Shown here: in pieces, positions 25,578 to 33,166 of the stretch
How the letters are laid out: every line of letters starts with the position of its first letter
How positions within the stretch are numbered: position 1 is the first letter of the stretch
Origin: Oscillospiraceae bacterium
GTDB lineage: Bacteria > Bacillota_A > Clostridia > Oscillospirales > CAG-272
Direction of reading: 5' to 3'
Length of the DNA stretch: 51,215 bases
Assembly: GCA_015063445.1 (NCBI GenBank)
Contig: SVUD01000010.1
Span: 1 to 51,215, forward strand
The notes under the pieces: model-generated
Told to the model about the DNA's origin: nothing
Seen by the model: only the letters and a program-made list of their open reading frames with translations
The model's database searches: none
Position numbers and translations under genes: made by a program

Positions 25578-27859
25578 GCCTCGGCGACCTCCCCCGATAC
25601 CGCGGCTCTCACGACTGCCTCCGTTGCCTCGTCGCTTTCCGCGTTAATGATGCTTAAATAGAACTGCTCGAGGTCAATTCCCTTTTCCTCAAGCTCCTTA
25701 AGGGTTACGCATGCTCTGAGCTTACCCTTTTTAATGATAGCTATTCTGTCGCATATTTTTTCAACGACGTCGATAATGTGCGAGGAGAAGAAAACGATAT
25801 TGCCCTGAGCCGCATGCTCCTTCATACATTCCTTAACCTCGTGAATGCTCGTAGGGTCAAGACCTGTAAGGGGCTCGTCAAGAATCCATACCGCCGGGTT
25901 ATGAACGAGAGCTGCCATAATGGTGATCTTCTGCTTCATACCGTGCGAATAGGTCTTCATCTGGTTATCGAACGAGCCTGTGAGCTGGAAGCGCTCAACG
26001 TACTTTTCAATTATTTCATCTCTATACTTACGCTTAACCTCGAAAAGATCCGCAATATAATTGATATATTCTCTTCCCGTGAGGTTTTCGTAAAGCGCAT
26101 AATGGTCGGGCACGAAGCCTGTATGAAGCTTTGCCTCCACGGGCTGCATCTGCACGTTGTAGCCGCATATCTCGATATCGCCCGAGGTGATAGTCTGAAT
26201 ACCTACGACGCTTTTGATGATCGTCGACTTACCCGCTCCGTTGGGGCCGAGGAAGCCAAATACCTCTCCGCCGTTTACCTCGAGGGAAACGTGATCGACG
26301 GAATAATGCTTATTCGCTCCGTATTTCTTTGAGAATTCACGGAGAACGAGCTTTGGTGAATTATCTCCCGTAGCGGGCTCAGAAGCCGCTCTGCCTCCGA
26401 GGAATTCGTTTAATTTCTTTTTCATATCCTTATAATCTCTTTCTTTAAGTCTTCTATCCTCTGCTGCGTCCCACGTAGTAAAGAGAAGCGCGTAAAGGAA
26501 CCACATTCCCGCCGAAACCGCAACGTAAACAAAGTAGAATATCGCCTGGTACACGGGATAGAACGTAAACGTCAAATCCTTGATATTAAAGCTTACGGCA
26601 AGATCTCTCGTATCCTCTGCCCATTTGCCGAGCTTTTCAACTATGAAATCGCTGTTAAGGAAGAAGAAGTCAACCCCCGAGTCATAGTTGGTAAACCAAG
26701 CGTTAAAAATAAGTATGAATACGAAGTATACCGCGAACGCCGCCTGAGAATAAAGCCATTGCTTGAACTTAGGACGTTCAAAGAGCTTCAACGCTATGAG
26801 AAGAATCGGCATAAAGAATGCGGGATAGTGATTTATCCAGAAGTGGATACGTACTGCGCCAAGCGCGTTTACAGTGCTTTCGGTGTTTGGAACGATCATA
26901 GCGATGAACGCGCCGAGCACGTTGATGAACAGAGTAAAGTAAAATACCTTATTCAGTCTGAACGCAAGACACAGCGGAATGATAAACATAGCCGTGTTAC
27001 AAAGGTGGAGCGGAAGGTTCGTCGGAACTATCCAACCCGTAAGTCCCTCGTCGGTCATTCCGACAAGATCTCTGTACGCCATATAAGACCACAAAAGCGA
27101 GAGCGAAAGATAAAGCATAGCCATTCTCTTTACGTCCTCGGGCTTGTCCTTAAATGCGTGGAAAATAAGGAACGGCACTATTATAGCTCCGTATATAACG
27201 AATCTATGTATCTGATTGACGCCCTGAACTCTGATATTATCCGCAACGTATCCGAAGATCGCCTGGGGAACGTAGCAGGGCATAATAGCGAGCACCGCAA
27301 AGGGCAAAATCGCAATAAAGCTCTTTGTCTCTATCCTCGTCGGTACGGGGAATTTCGACTCAACAAGAACTCTCGACGCCGGTATCGCTATACCGAGCGC
27401 AATTTCTACCATCACGCCCCATACTCTAATATCGGAAAGCGTATATCCTGCCTCCGTGTACGAGCCTATAACGTATATTTTGAAGAAGACAAGCACGAGA
27501 AGGAACACGGGAACAGAGAAGAAGTTAGCCATGTGTCTTAGCGTTTTATAATTATAAAATTCACTGAACACAACGGCGAACATAGCAGCATAAGAAAACC
27601 ATATAAGAAGAACGGCTATAAGCGTTTTCAGCATTGCGCTGTCACCGAAAGGTGAAAACATATCAAGAGCGCGAGTTTCGAAAAGCGCGATTGAATTGGC
27701 GTTCCAAAGATATCTTATGCACATTACCGCGAACAATACTATTGCTGCGGGACGGGTAAATTTTGACAGCTCATAGCCCTTTTTTCTTATCTGATACGCC
27801 CCGAGGAGCATAAGAGCAACAAGAGCAAAAACCGTCAAATACGGAATAAATCCAATCAT
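25574..27859 (-). CDS. Fusion of YwaF/TMEM164-like membrane domain with ABC transporter ATPase
   Basis: 761 residues from the ATG at 27859, chosen because GTGAGG lies 7 bases upstream; an in-frame GTG at 27871 is the alternative. Residues ~1-480 contain about 12 hydrophobic helices and the YwaF/TMEM164-type signature PTNLPLHLCNTAMFI together with an HFWINHY segment; the Cys and His are conserved in that family, which in animals includes an acyltransferase. Residues ~510-735 are a complete ABC ATPase: Walker A GPNGAGKST at ~538, signature YSHGMKQK, Walker B WILDEPLTGLDP and the H-loop SSHII. The next gene is the ABC-2 permease (4-bp overlap). The fusion suggests that the YwaF-like part works with the transporter, perhaps on a lipid substrate (inference). 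Confidence 0.88.
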   Translation of the reverse strand: MIGFIPYLTVFALVALMLLGAYQIRKKGYELSKFTRPAAIVLFAVMCIRYLWNANSIALFETRALDMFSPFGDSAMLKTLIAVLLIWFSYAAMFAVVFSEFYNYKTLRHMANFFSVPVFLLVLVFFKIYVIGSYTEAGYTLSDIRVWGVMVEIALGIAIPASRVLVESKFPVPTRIETKSFIAILPFAVLAIMPCYVPQAIFGYVADNIRVQGVNQIHRFVIYGAIIVPFLIFHAFKDKPEDVKRMAMLYLSLSLLWSYMAYRDLVGMTDEGLTGWIVPTNLPLHLCNTAMFIIPLCLAFRLNKVFYFTLFINVLGAFIAMIVPNTESTVNALGAVRIHFWINHYPAFFMPILLIALKLFERPKFKQWLYSQAAFAVYFVFILIFNAWFTNYDSGVDFFFLNSDFIVEKLGKWAEDTRDLAVSFNIKDLTFTFYPVYQAIFYFVYVAVSAGMWFLYALLFTTWDAAEDRRLKERDYKDMKKKLNEFLGGRAASEPATGDNSPKLVLREFSKKYGANKHYSVDHVSLEVNGGEVFGFLGPNGAGKSTIIKSVVGIQTITSGDIEICGYNVQMQPVEAKLHTGFVPDHYALYENLTGREYINYIADLFEVKRKYRDEIIEKYVERFQLTGSFDNQMKTYSHGMKQKITIMAALVHNPAVWILDEPLTGLDPTSIHEVKECMKEHAAQGNIVFFSSHIIDVVEKICDRIAIIKKGKLRACVTLKELEEKGIDLEQFYLSIINAESDEATEAVVRAAVSGEVAEA

Positions 27860-27922
27860 AAATGACCTCACAGTTTTACAGCGGACGCAGAAGCGTTTTC
27901 TCCGACCGCCTTAATAATTATT

Positions 27923-27940
27923 CGCAAGGACCTCCTTGCG
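27923..27940 (-). promoter_or_regulatory. Hairpin holding a Shine-Dalgarno-like sequence in the ABC operon leader
   Basis: CGCAAGG, loop AGGT, CCTTGCG on the minus strand. The stem and loop contain AAGGAGGT, a perfect anti-16S match. It lies ~65 bases before the ATG of the YwaF-ABC gene. It may act as a translation or leader element; no convincing leader peptide was found. The rest of the leader (28115 to 27860) contains two more hairpins, at 28058-28072 and 28017-28032, and nothing else recognised. Confidence 0.4.
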
Positions 27941-28121
27941 TGGCGAAGAAGCGATGACTTACCTATTAATGTCGATTATTCTCCTTTCTTCGAGAAATAA
28001 ATACCTGTGCCTCCGACATCGTATGATCGATGCGTTGTATGCCGCGTGACTCGCTCTCGGGAAAAAGTCCCGGAAGCCGTCTTTTGATGTTTTTGTATCG
28101 GTGCATACTCATACATAATAA

Positions 28122-28150
28122 ATAATAATATAAAACGACAGAAAAATCAA
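28122..28150 (-). promoter_or_regulatory. Promoter of the YwaF-ABC operon
   Basis: On the minus strand TTGATT (28145-28150), 17 bases, TATTAT (28122-28127). It implies a ~255-base untranslated leader. Confidence 0.6.
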
Positions 28151-28291
28151 TATATTTTTGTTTTTTTTAATTGTTTTTAATTTTTAAAGCCTCTCCGTAG
28201 AAAAAAGCAAGCACAATACGCCTTAAAAAAACAGATGTGCCCAAAATGTAAATATACGCCGCCAAACGCTTGATTTTTTCACAAATGTATG

Positions 28292-28321
28292 TTAAACTTA
28301 TAAGGTCGTTGCGGATATAAT
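28292..28321 (+). promoter_or_regulatory. Promoter of the TIM-barrel gene
   Basis: TTAAAC (28292-28297), 18 bases, TATAAT (28316-28321). The ATG is at 28379. Confidence 0.55.
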
Positions 28322-28378
28322 ATTTTGTTCGCGGCGACAGACCTTAAAAGCATATGCGAAATCAAGGAGCTCATTGCG

Positions 28379-29125
28379 ATGAACAAAACTGGCGTAGTAT
28401 CAATATCCTTCAGAAAATATTCCAAGGAAGAAATTGCCGAATATACTAAAAGAGCGGGGCTTGACTCGGTCGAATGGGGCGGCGACGTTCACGTTCCGCA
28501 CGGAGATATCACAGAGGCTGAAAAAGCAGTTAAAATCACACACGGATGCGGACTTGAGGTAGCCGAATACGGCTCATATTACGTCATAGGTCAAAGTGAA
28601 GAAAATCTTTTCGACAAGGTTCTCGCCTCGGCTCATGCGCTCGGTACAAGGATTATACGCGTGTGGCCCGGAATGAATAAGCCGAGCGATACCTTTACCG
28701 CCGAGGAATACGAAAAGTACGTCCTTGACGCAAAGCGAATATGCGCTCTCGCAAAAGAGAAAAACGTAACGGTCGCCCTTGAATGTCACCCAAGCTCCCT
28801 GACGGACGAATATCACACATCGCTTAAATTTCTCTCCGACGTAGGAGCGGAAAATCTCAAAATGATGTGGCAGCCCAATCAGCACAGACCGCTTTCCTAC
28901 AATCTCGATTCGATAAAAGCTCTTCTTCCGTATATCGTAGCGGTTCACGTCTTTTCGTGGGAAAGAAAAAACCGACTTCCGCTTGCGGCTAAGGAATCGG
29001 ACTGGAAAAAATATATGGAATTGCTCCGTGAAAAAGACTTGAATTACATGCTTGAATTCATGCACGACGATAAAATTGAGACTCTTGAAGAAACGGCAAA
29101 AACCTTAAATTCTTGGTTGAATTAA
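28379..29125 (+). CDS. Xylose-isomerase-like TIM barrel protein (sugar phosphate isomerase/epimerase family)
   Basis: 248 residues from the ATG at 28379, chosen for AAGGAG 9 bases upstream; the frame is open further upstream but lacks such a site. The pattern is that of AP-endonuclease-2/xylose-isomerase-like barrels: AGLDSVEWGGDVHVPHGD near the start, ALGTRIIRVWPG, VTVALECHPSSLTDE with the metal-ligand Glu, MMWQPNQHRP, VAVHVFSW and a final YMLEFMHDD with a second acidic ligand. Members isomerise or epimerise sugars or polyols, usually with Mn or Zn. The exact substrate is unknown. It could feed sugars taken up by the nearby importer (29876-33106) into metabolism; this is inference. Confidence 0.85.
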   Translation: MNKTGVVSISFRKYSKEEIAEYTKRAGLDSVEWGGDVHVPHGDITEAEKAVKITHGCGLEVAEYGSYYVIGQSEENLFDKVLASAHALGTRIIRVWPGMNKPSDTFTAEEYEKYVLDAKRICALAKEKNVTVALECHPSSLTDEYHTSLKFLSDVGAENLKMMWQPNQHRPLSYNLDSIKALLPYIVAVHVFSWERKNRLPLAAKESDWKKYMELLREKDLNYMLEFMHDDKIETLEETAKTLNSWLN

Positions 29126-29195
29126 CGCAAATTGTAACTAATTATTTACAACTAAGTGCATTTTGTATAACGATAGTTTTAGGAGGTACAAAATT

Positions 29196-29597
29196 ATGCG
29201 AAACGATCGCAATGATTATATGTCCGACTTTGCTTGCGCCTTTGTTGAAAAATTCACCCTGTTCTTTTCAGTTGGATTTCTTATCCTTAACCTTTTGATC
29301 TTTGCTCTCGTCATACCGAAAACGTGGATAGTTTCTCTTATTCTTGCCGGAGTTTTCTTAATCTACATTCCGATAGGATATTTTGACAAGGAAGAAGAAA
29401 TCTGGATAATCTGCTCGAGAGTTTTGGAAATAGTAACGGCAATCGCGCTGAGCCTTGCGTACATTCTTCTTTTCGGGAAATTCTGGCTTTTATTCTTACC
29501 CGTGCTTGAAGTAGCCGCGGGAATACTTTTCTATATTTTCGTATACAGACGCGTTTACGCGAAGGAAGAAAAGGCCTCTCGCAGAGGAAGATATTAA
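29196..29597 (+). CDS. Small four-helix membrane protein, unknown function
   Basis: 133 residues, ATG at 29196 behind AGGAGG with a 9-base spacer. It has four hydrophobic segments and a basic C-terminus ending KASRRGRY. No family recognised. It follows the TIM-barrel gene by 70 bp and ends in its own terminator. Confidence 0.75.
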   Translation: MRNDRNDYMSDFACAFVEKFTLFFSVGFLILNLLIFALVIPKTWIVSLILAGVFLIYIPIGYFDKEEEIWIICSRVLEIVTAIALSLAYILLFGKFWLLFLPVLEVAAGILFYIFVYRRVYAKEEKASRRGRY

Positions 29598-29622
29598 TAT
29601 ATTTTTGCAAATACCGTACAAA

Positions 29623-29660
29623 ACCGCTTTGGTTGATAAAATGCCAAGGCGGTCATTTTT
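29623..29660 (+). terminator. Intrinsic terminator
   Basis: ACCGC-T-TTGG (29623-29632) pairs with CCAA-G-GCGGT (29644-29653), followed by CATTTTT. The stretch from here to 29804 holds no gene. Confidence 0.75.
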
Positions 29661-29804
29661 ATGCCGTTTTAATTTAACACGGTGCGGCACACGCGCATTG
29701 CAAGACACAGAAATTCTTTTGCTTTTCAATTGCGTTTTTTCTCTCTCGCTCACACGTGCGCATATCAGCGTACGCAAATATAAAAATAATAATGTGCGTG
29801 GGTA

Positions 29805-29833
29805 TTGACTATTCGAATAAAATCTGCTATAAT
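29805..29833 (+). promoter_or_regulatory. Sigma-A promoter of the sugar importer operon
   Basis: TTGACT (29805-29810), 17 bases, TATAAT (29828-29833), 43 bases before the first ATG. Confidence 0.85.
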
Positions 29834-29875
29834 ACTTACCAAAGTATTTCAGAAATAAGAATAGGAGGGGGAAAA

Positions 29876-30766
29876 ATGGATAAAAACAATCTCAAGGGCT
29901 GGCTCTATCTTCTGCCCGCGACGCTGTTTCTCGGCGTGTTTTTGGTATATCCCCTTATCGACGTTCTTATATATTCGTTTGAGGAAGGATACAATTTCGC
30001 GTCGCAGACCTATTACGGCGTCGGAACGTACAATTACGCTTACGTTCTCAAGGATCCTTACTTTATAAAGGCTATCAAAAACACGTTTATCCTGGTTATA
30101 ATAACCGTACCCGTCTCAACGCTTTTAGCGCTTGCGATTTCCGTGGGGCTCGCTTCCATAAAGAAGCTGCGTCATATGTTTCAGACTATATTCTTCCTTC
30201 CGTACGTTACGAATACGCTTGCGGTAGGTCTTGTATTTATGATACTTTTCGCGAAAACCGAATACACCGACGGACTTATAAACATTATTCTTTCGGTTTT
30301 CGGTATAGACCCGATAGACTTTATAGACGGACCTTACGCGGCTAAGATGTTCGTGCTTTGCGTATACACCGTATGGGTGGTGCTTCCCTTCAAGGTGCTT
30401 GTACTCACGAGCGCTCTCGCCTCGGTAAACGACGACTACTACAAAGCGGCAATGATAGACGGTACACCGAGATGGCGTGTGTTCACGAGAATAACTCTGC
30501 CCTCGATTTTGCCGATGCTGTTCTACCTTATAATCACCGGCTTTATCGGAGCGTTCAAGGCGTATAGCGACGCCGTTGCGATATTCGGCACTCAGTTAAA
30601 CGTTGCCGAAATGAACACAATCGTCGGCTACGTATACGATATGCTCTACGGTGACGGAGGAGGATACCCCTCGTACGCTTCCGCGGCGGCAATTATTCTG
30701 TTCGTTATAATCCTTACCATTACGGCAATAAACCTGCTGGTAAGAAAAAAAAGCGTCCGTCGCTGA
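29876..30766 (+). CDS. Sugar ABC transporter permease, MalF/UgpA type
   Basis: 296 residues, ATG at 29876 behind AGGAGGGGG. Six transmembrane helices; the N-terminus (GWLYLLPATLFLGVFLVYPL) is typical of CUT1-type permeases. The EAA loop that contacts the ATPase is YYKAAMIDGTPRWRVFTRIT followed by LP. First gene of a four-gene operon. Imports oligosaccharides or related solutes together with the next two products. No ATPase gene is present, so a shared MsmK/UgpC-type ATPase encoded elsewhere is probably used. Confidence 0.92.
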   Translation: MDKNNLKGWLYLLPATLFLGVFLVYPLIDVLIYSFEEGYNFASQTYYGVGTYNYAYVLKDPYFIKAIKNTFILVIITVPVSTLLALAISVGLASIKKLRHMFQTIFFLPYVTNTLAVGLVFMILFAKTEYTDGLINIILSVFGIDPIDFIDGPYAAKMFVLCVYTVWVVLPFKVLVLTSALASVNDDYYKAAMIDGTPRWRVFTRITLPSILPMLFYLIITGFIGAFKAYSDAVAIFGTQLNVAEMNTIVGYVYDMLYGDGGGYPSYASAAAIILFVIILTITAINLLVRKKSVRR

Positions 30767-30776
30767 GGAGGTAGAA

Positions 30777-31646
30777 ATGGAAAACAGCTTACTTCTGAAG
30801 CAAAAGCGCGCCGAAGCGAGACGAAGGGTAACGAAGATTTTCACCTACGTTATGCTCGGTATATGGGCGGTGATAGTTCTATTCCCGTTCTACTGGATGA
30901 TACTCACGTCATTCAAGAGCTACGGCTCTTACAACGCCGAAAGCACACCAAAATTCTTTCCCGATGACCCCACCTTAGAAAACTACAAAACGGCGTTTAC
31001 GGCAGTCCCTCTCGCAGATTATTTCCTTAACACCGTGATATTCACGCTTCTTACGACGGCTGTTATGCTCGTTGTAACGATACTTGCCGCATTCGCCTTT
31101 GCAAGACTCAATTTTAAGGGCAAGAACTTAGCGTTTACGGTCTTTCTCTCACTGATGATGATACCCTCGGAGCTCGTCGTTATCACCAACTTCATAACGA
31201 TAACGAATATGGGACTCAGAAATACGTTTATGGGACTTATTCTTCCGTCGGTGACCTCGGTATTTTATATCTACCTTTTGAAAGAAAATTTTGCCGCCGT
31301 TCCCGACGAGCTTTACTATGCGGCTAAGGTTGACGGAACGTCCGACCTCAAGTATCTTATCAAGGTGTTGGTACCCATGTGCGCGCCCACGATAGTGACG
31401 GTAACGATTCTTAAGATAATCGAGTGCTGGAACTCGTATATCTGGCCCCGTCTTATCACGGACGATGAAAACTATTATCTCGTTTCGAACGGTATACAGG
31501 CTATCCGAGAGGGTGGCTTCGGCCGTGAAAATATTCCGGGAATGATGGCGGCGGTAACCGTCATTTCCCTACCACTTATCATTCTATTTCTCGCCTTCCG
31601 CAAAAAAATCATGGAGGGCGTCGCAAGAGGAGGCACAAAAGGATGA
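30777..31646 (+). CDS. Sugar ABC transporter permease, MalG/UgpE type
   Basis: 289 residues, ATG 10 bp after the preceding stop, behind GAGGAGGT. It has six helices and the N-terminal signature WAVIVLFPFYWMILTSFK of CUT1 second permeases. The EAA loop is YYAAKVDGTSDLKYLIKVLV followed by P. It overlaps the binding-protein gene by ATGA. Partner of the permease at 29876. Confidence 0.92.
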   Translation: MENSLLLKQKRAEARRRVTKIFTYVMLGIWAVIVLFPFYWMILTSFKSYGSYNAESTPKFFPDDPTLENYKTAFTAVPLADYFLNTVIFTLLTTAVMLVVTILAAFAFARLNFKGKNLAFTVFLSLMMIPSELVVITNFITITNMGLRNTFMGLILPSVTSVFYIYLLKENFAAVPDELYYAAKVDGTSDLKYLIKVLVPMCAPTIVTVTILKIIECWNSYIWPRLITDDENYYLVSNGIQAIREGGFGRENIPGMMAAVTVISLPLIILFLAFRKKIMEGVARGGTKG

Positions 31647-33106
31647 GAAAAATAATATCGCTGGCACTTGCTTTGACTATGATTCTTTCGCTCTTGTCAC
31701 TTGCCGGATGCCACAAGAAAGTCGAACTTCCAAAATTCGACGTTCCCGCTGAGTTTGATGAAAACAAGCAGTATACTATCAGCTTCTGGGCAAAGAACGA
31801 TACGAATCTGACTCAGGTTGAGATCTACAAAAAAGCGATAGCGGACTTTGAGAAGATATATCCCAATATCAAGGTCAATCTTGAGCTTTACACCGACTAC
31901 GGCAGAATATACGAGGACGTTATAAGAAACATCGCGACGAAAACGACTCCCAACGTATGCATCACCTATCCCGACCACATAGCGACCTATATGCAGGGCT
32001 CTAACGTGGTAGTTCCGCTTGACGAGCTTATGAGTGACGCGAAATACGGTCTTGGCGGAAGCGCGGTTAAATTTGATTCCGTAAAGAAGGACGAAATAGT
32101 CGGTAAATTCCTTAACGAGTGTGTTATAGACGGAAAGCACTACGCTCTTCCCTTCCTTCGCTCGACCGAGGCTTGTTATATAAACAAGACCTACGTTGAA
32201 AAGCTCGGATACACCGTTCCCGAAAAGCTTACGTGGGACTTTATCTGGGAGGTTTCGGAGGCAGCTCTCGCAAAGGAAAGCGACGGTGAGACCTTCAAGG
32301 TCAACGGTCAGAAAACACTTATCCCCTTCATCTATAAATCCACTGACAATATGATGATACAGATGGTTGAGCAAAAGGGCACGGGCTATTCAAACGCGAG
32401 CGGCGATAACCTTTTATTCAACGACAGCACGAAGTCGCTTCTCTTTGAGATTGCGGATCACGCGAAATCAAAGGCATTCTCCACCTTCAAAATTTCAAGC
32501 TATCCCGCAAACTTCTTAAACCGCGGTCAGTGTATCTTCGCGATAGATTCAACAGCCGGCGCAAGCTGGATGGGAACCGACGCTCCCAATATGGATATAG
32601 CGGAAAACGAGATAGTTGAATTTGAGACGGTCGTAAAGACCATTCCTCAGTACAATACGGAAGCTCCCAAAATGATATCCCAGGGCCCATCAGTATGTCT
32701 TTTCAATAAGGAAAGCAAGGACGAGGTTCTCGCTTCGTGGTTATTCCTTCAGTATCTTCTTACCAACGACGTTCAGATAAGCTACGCCTCAACCGAAGGA
32801 TATATTCCAGTAACCACAAAGGCGCATAACAGTAACGAGTATCAGAGCTATCTTTCAAAAAGCGGTGAAAACAACGAGCTTTATTACAGCATTAAGCTTG
32901 ACGCGACGAAGCTCGTTCTCAACAATATAAACAACACCTTCGTAACTCCCGTATTCAACGGCTCGGCATCCCTCAGAAACGCCGCGGGTCAGCTTATAGA
33001 GGAGGTTACAAAGGCTGCGCGCAGAAACAAAACGGTTGACGACGCGTACGTCGCTAATCTCTATAAAGAAATGAACGCCCTTTATAAGCTTAACGAAAAG
33101 AAATAA
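31643..33106 (+). CDS. Extracellular solute-binding lipoprotein of the sugar importer (family 1)
   Basis: 487 residues, overlapping the permease stop by 4 bases. The signal peptide ends in the lipobox LAGC (Cys23). The body has the family-1 binding-protein pattern: YTISFWAKNDTNLTQVEIYK, DFEKIYPNIKVNLE, TTPNVCITYPDHIATYMQG, a hinge region with YALPFLRSTEACYINK, and a late ASWLFLQYLL. It captures the solute and delivers it to the two permeases. Substrate unknown; the family binds oligosaccharides, polyols or glycerol phosphates. Confidence 0.92.
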   Translation: MRKIISLALALTMILSLLSLAGCHKKVELPKFDVPAEFDENKQYTISFWAKNDTNLTQVEIYKKAIADFEKIYPNIKVNLELYTDYGRIYEDVIRNIATKTTPNVCITYPDHIATYMQGSNVVVPLDELMSDAKYGLGGSAVKFDSVKKDEIVGKFLNECVIDGKHYALPFLRSTEACYINKTYVEKLGYTVPEKLTWDFIWEVSEAALAKESDGETFKVNGQKTLIPFIYKSTDNMMIQMVEQKGTGYSNASGDNLLFNDSTKSLLFEIADHAKSKAFSTFKISSYPANFLNRGQCIFAIDSTAGASWMGTDAPNMDIAENEIVEFETVVKTIPQYNTEAPKMISQGPSVCLFNKESKDEVLASWLFLQYLLTNDVQISYASTEGYIPVTTKAHNSNEYQSYLSKSGENNELYYSIKLDATKLVLNNINNTFVTPVFNGSASLRNAAGQLIEEVTKAARRNKTVDDAYVANLYKEMNALYKLNEKK

Positions 33107-33166
33107 AAGGCTTTCTAAATCCAAATGACCAAAAATAAAAAAATATATAAAGAAGAGGAAAGAAAA

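Noticed and set aside
27867..27926. Possible 19-codon leader peptide (TTG start) before the YwaF-ABC gene
   Set aside because: The AGGAGGT is only two or three bases from the TTG, too close for efficient initiation, and no regulatory codon run (such as repeated His or Trp) is present.
29605..29808. 67-codon plus-strand frame between the small membrane protein and the importer operon
   Set aside because: It overlaps an intrinsic terminator and the importer promoter, and has no ribosome site.
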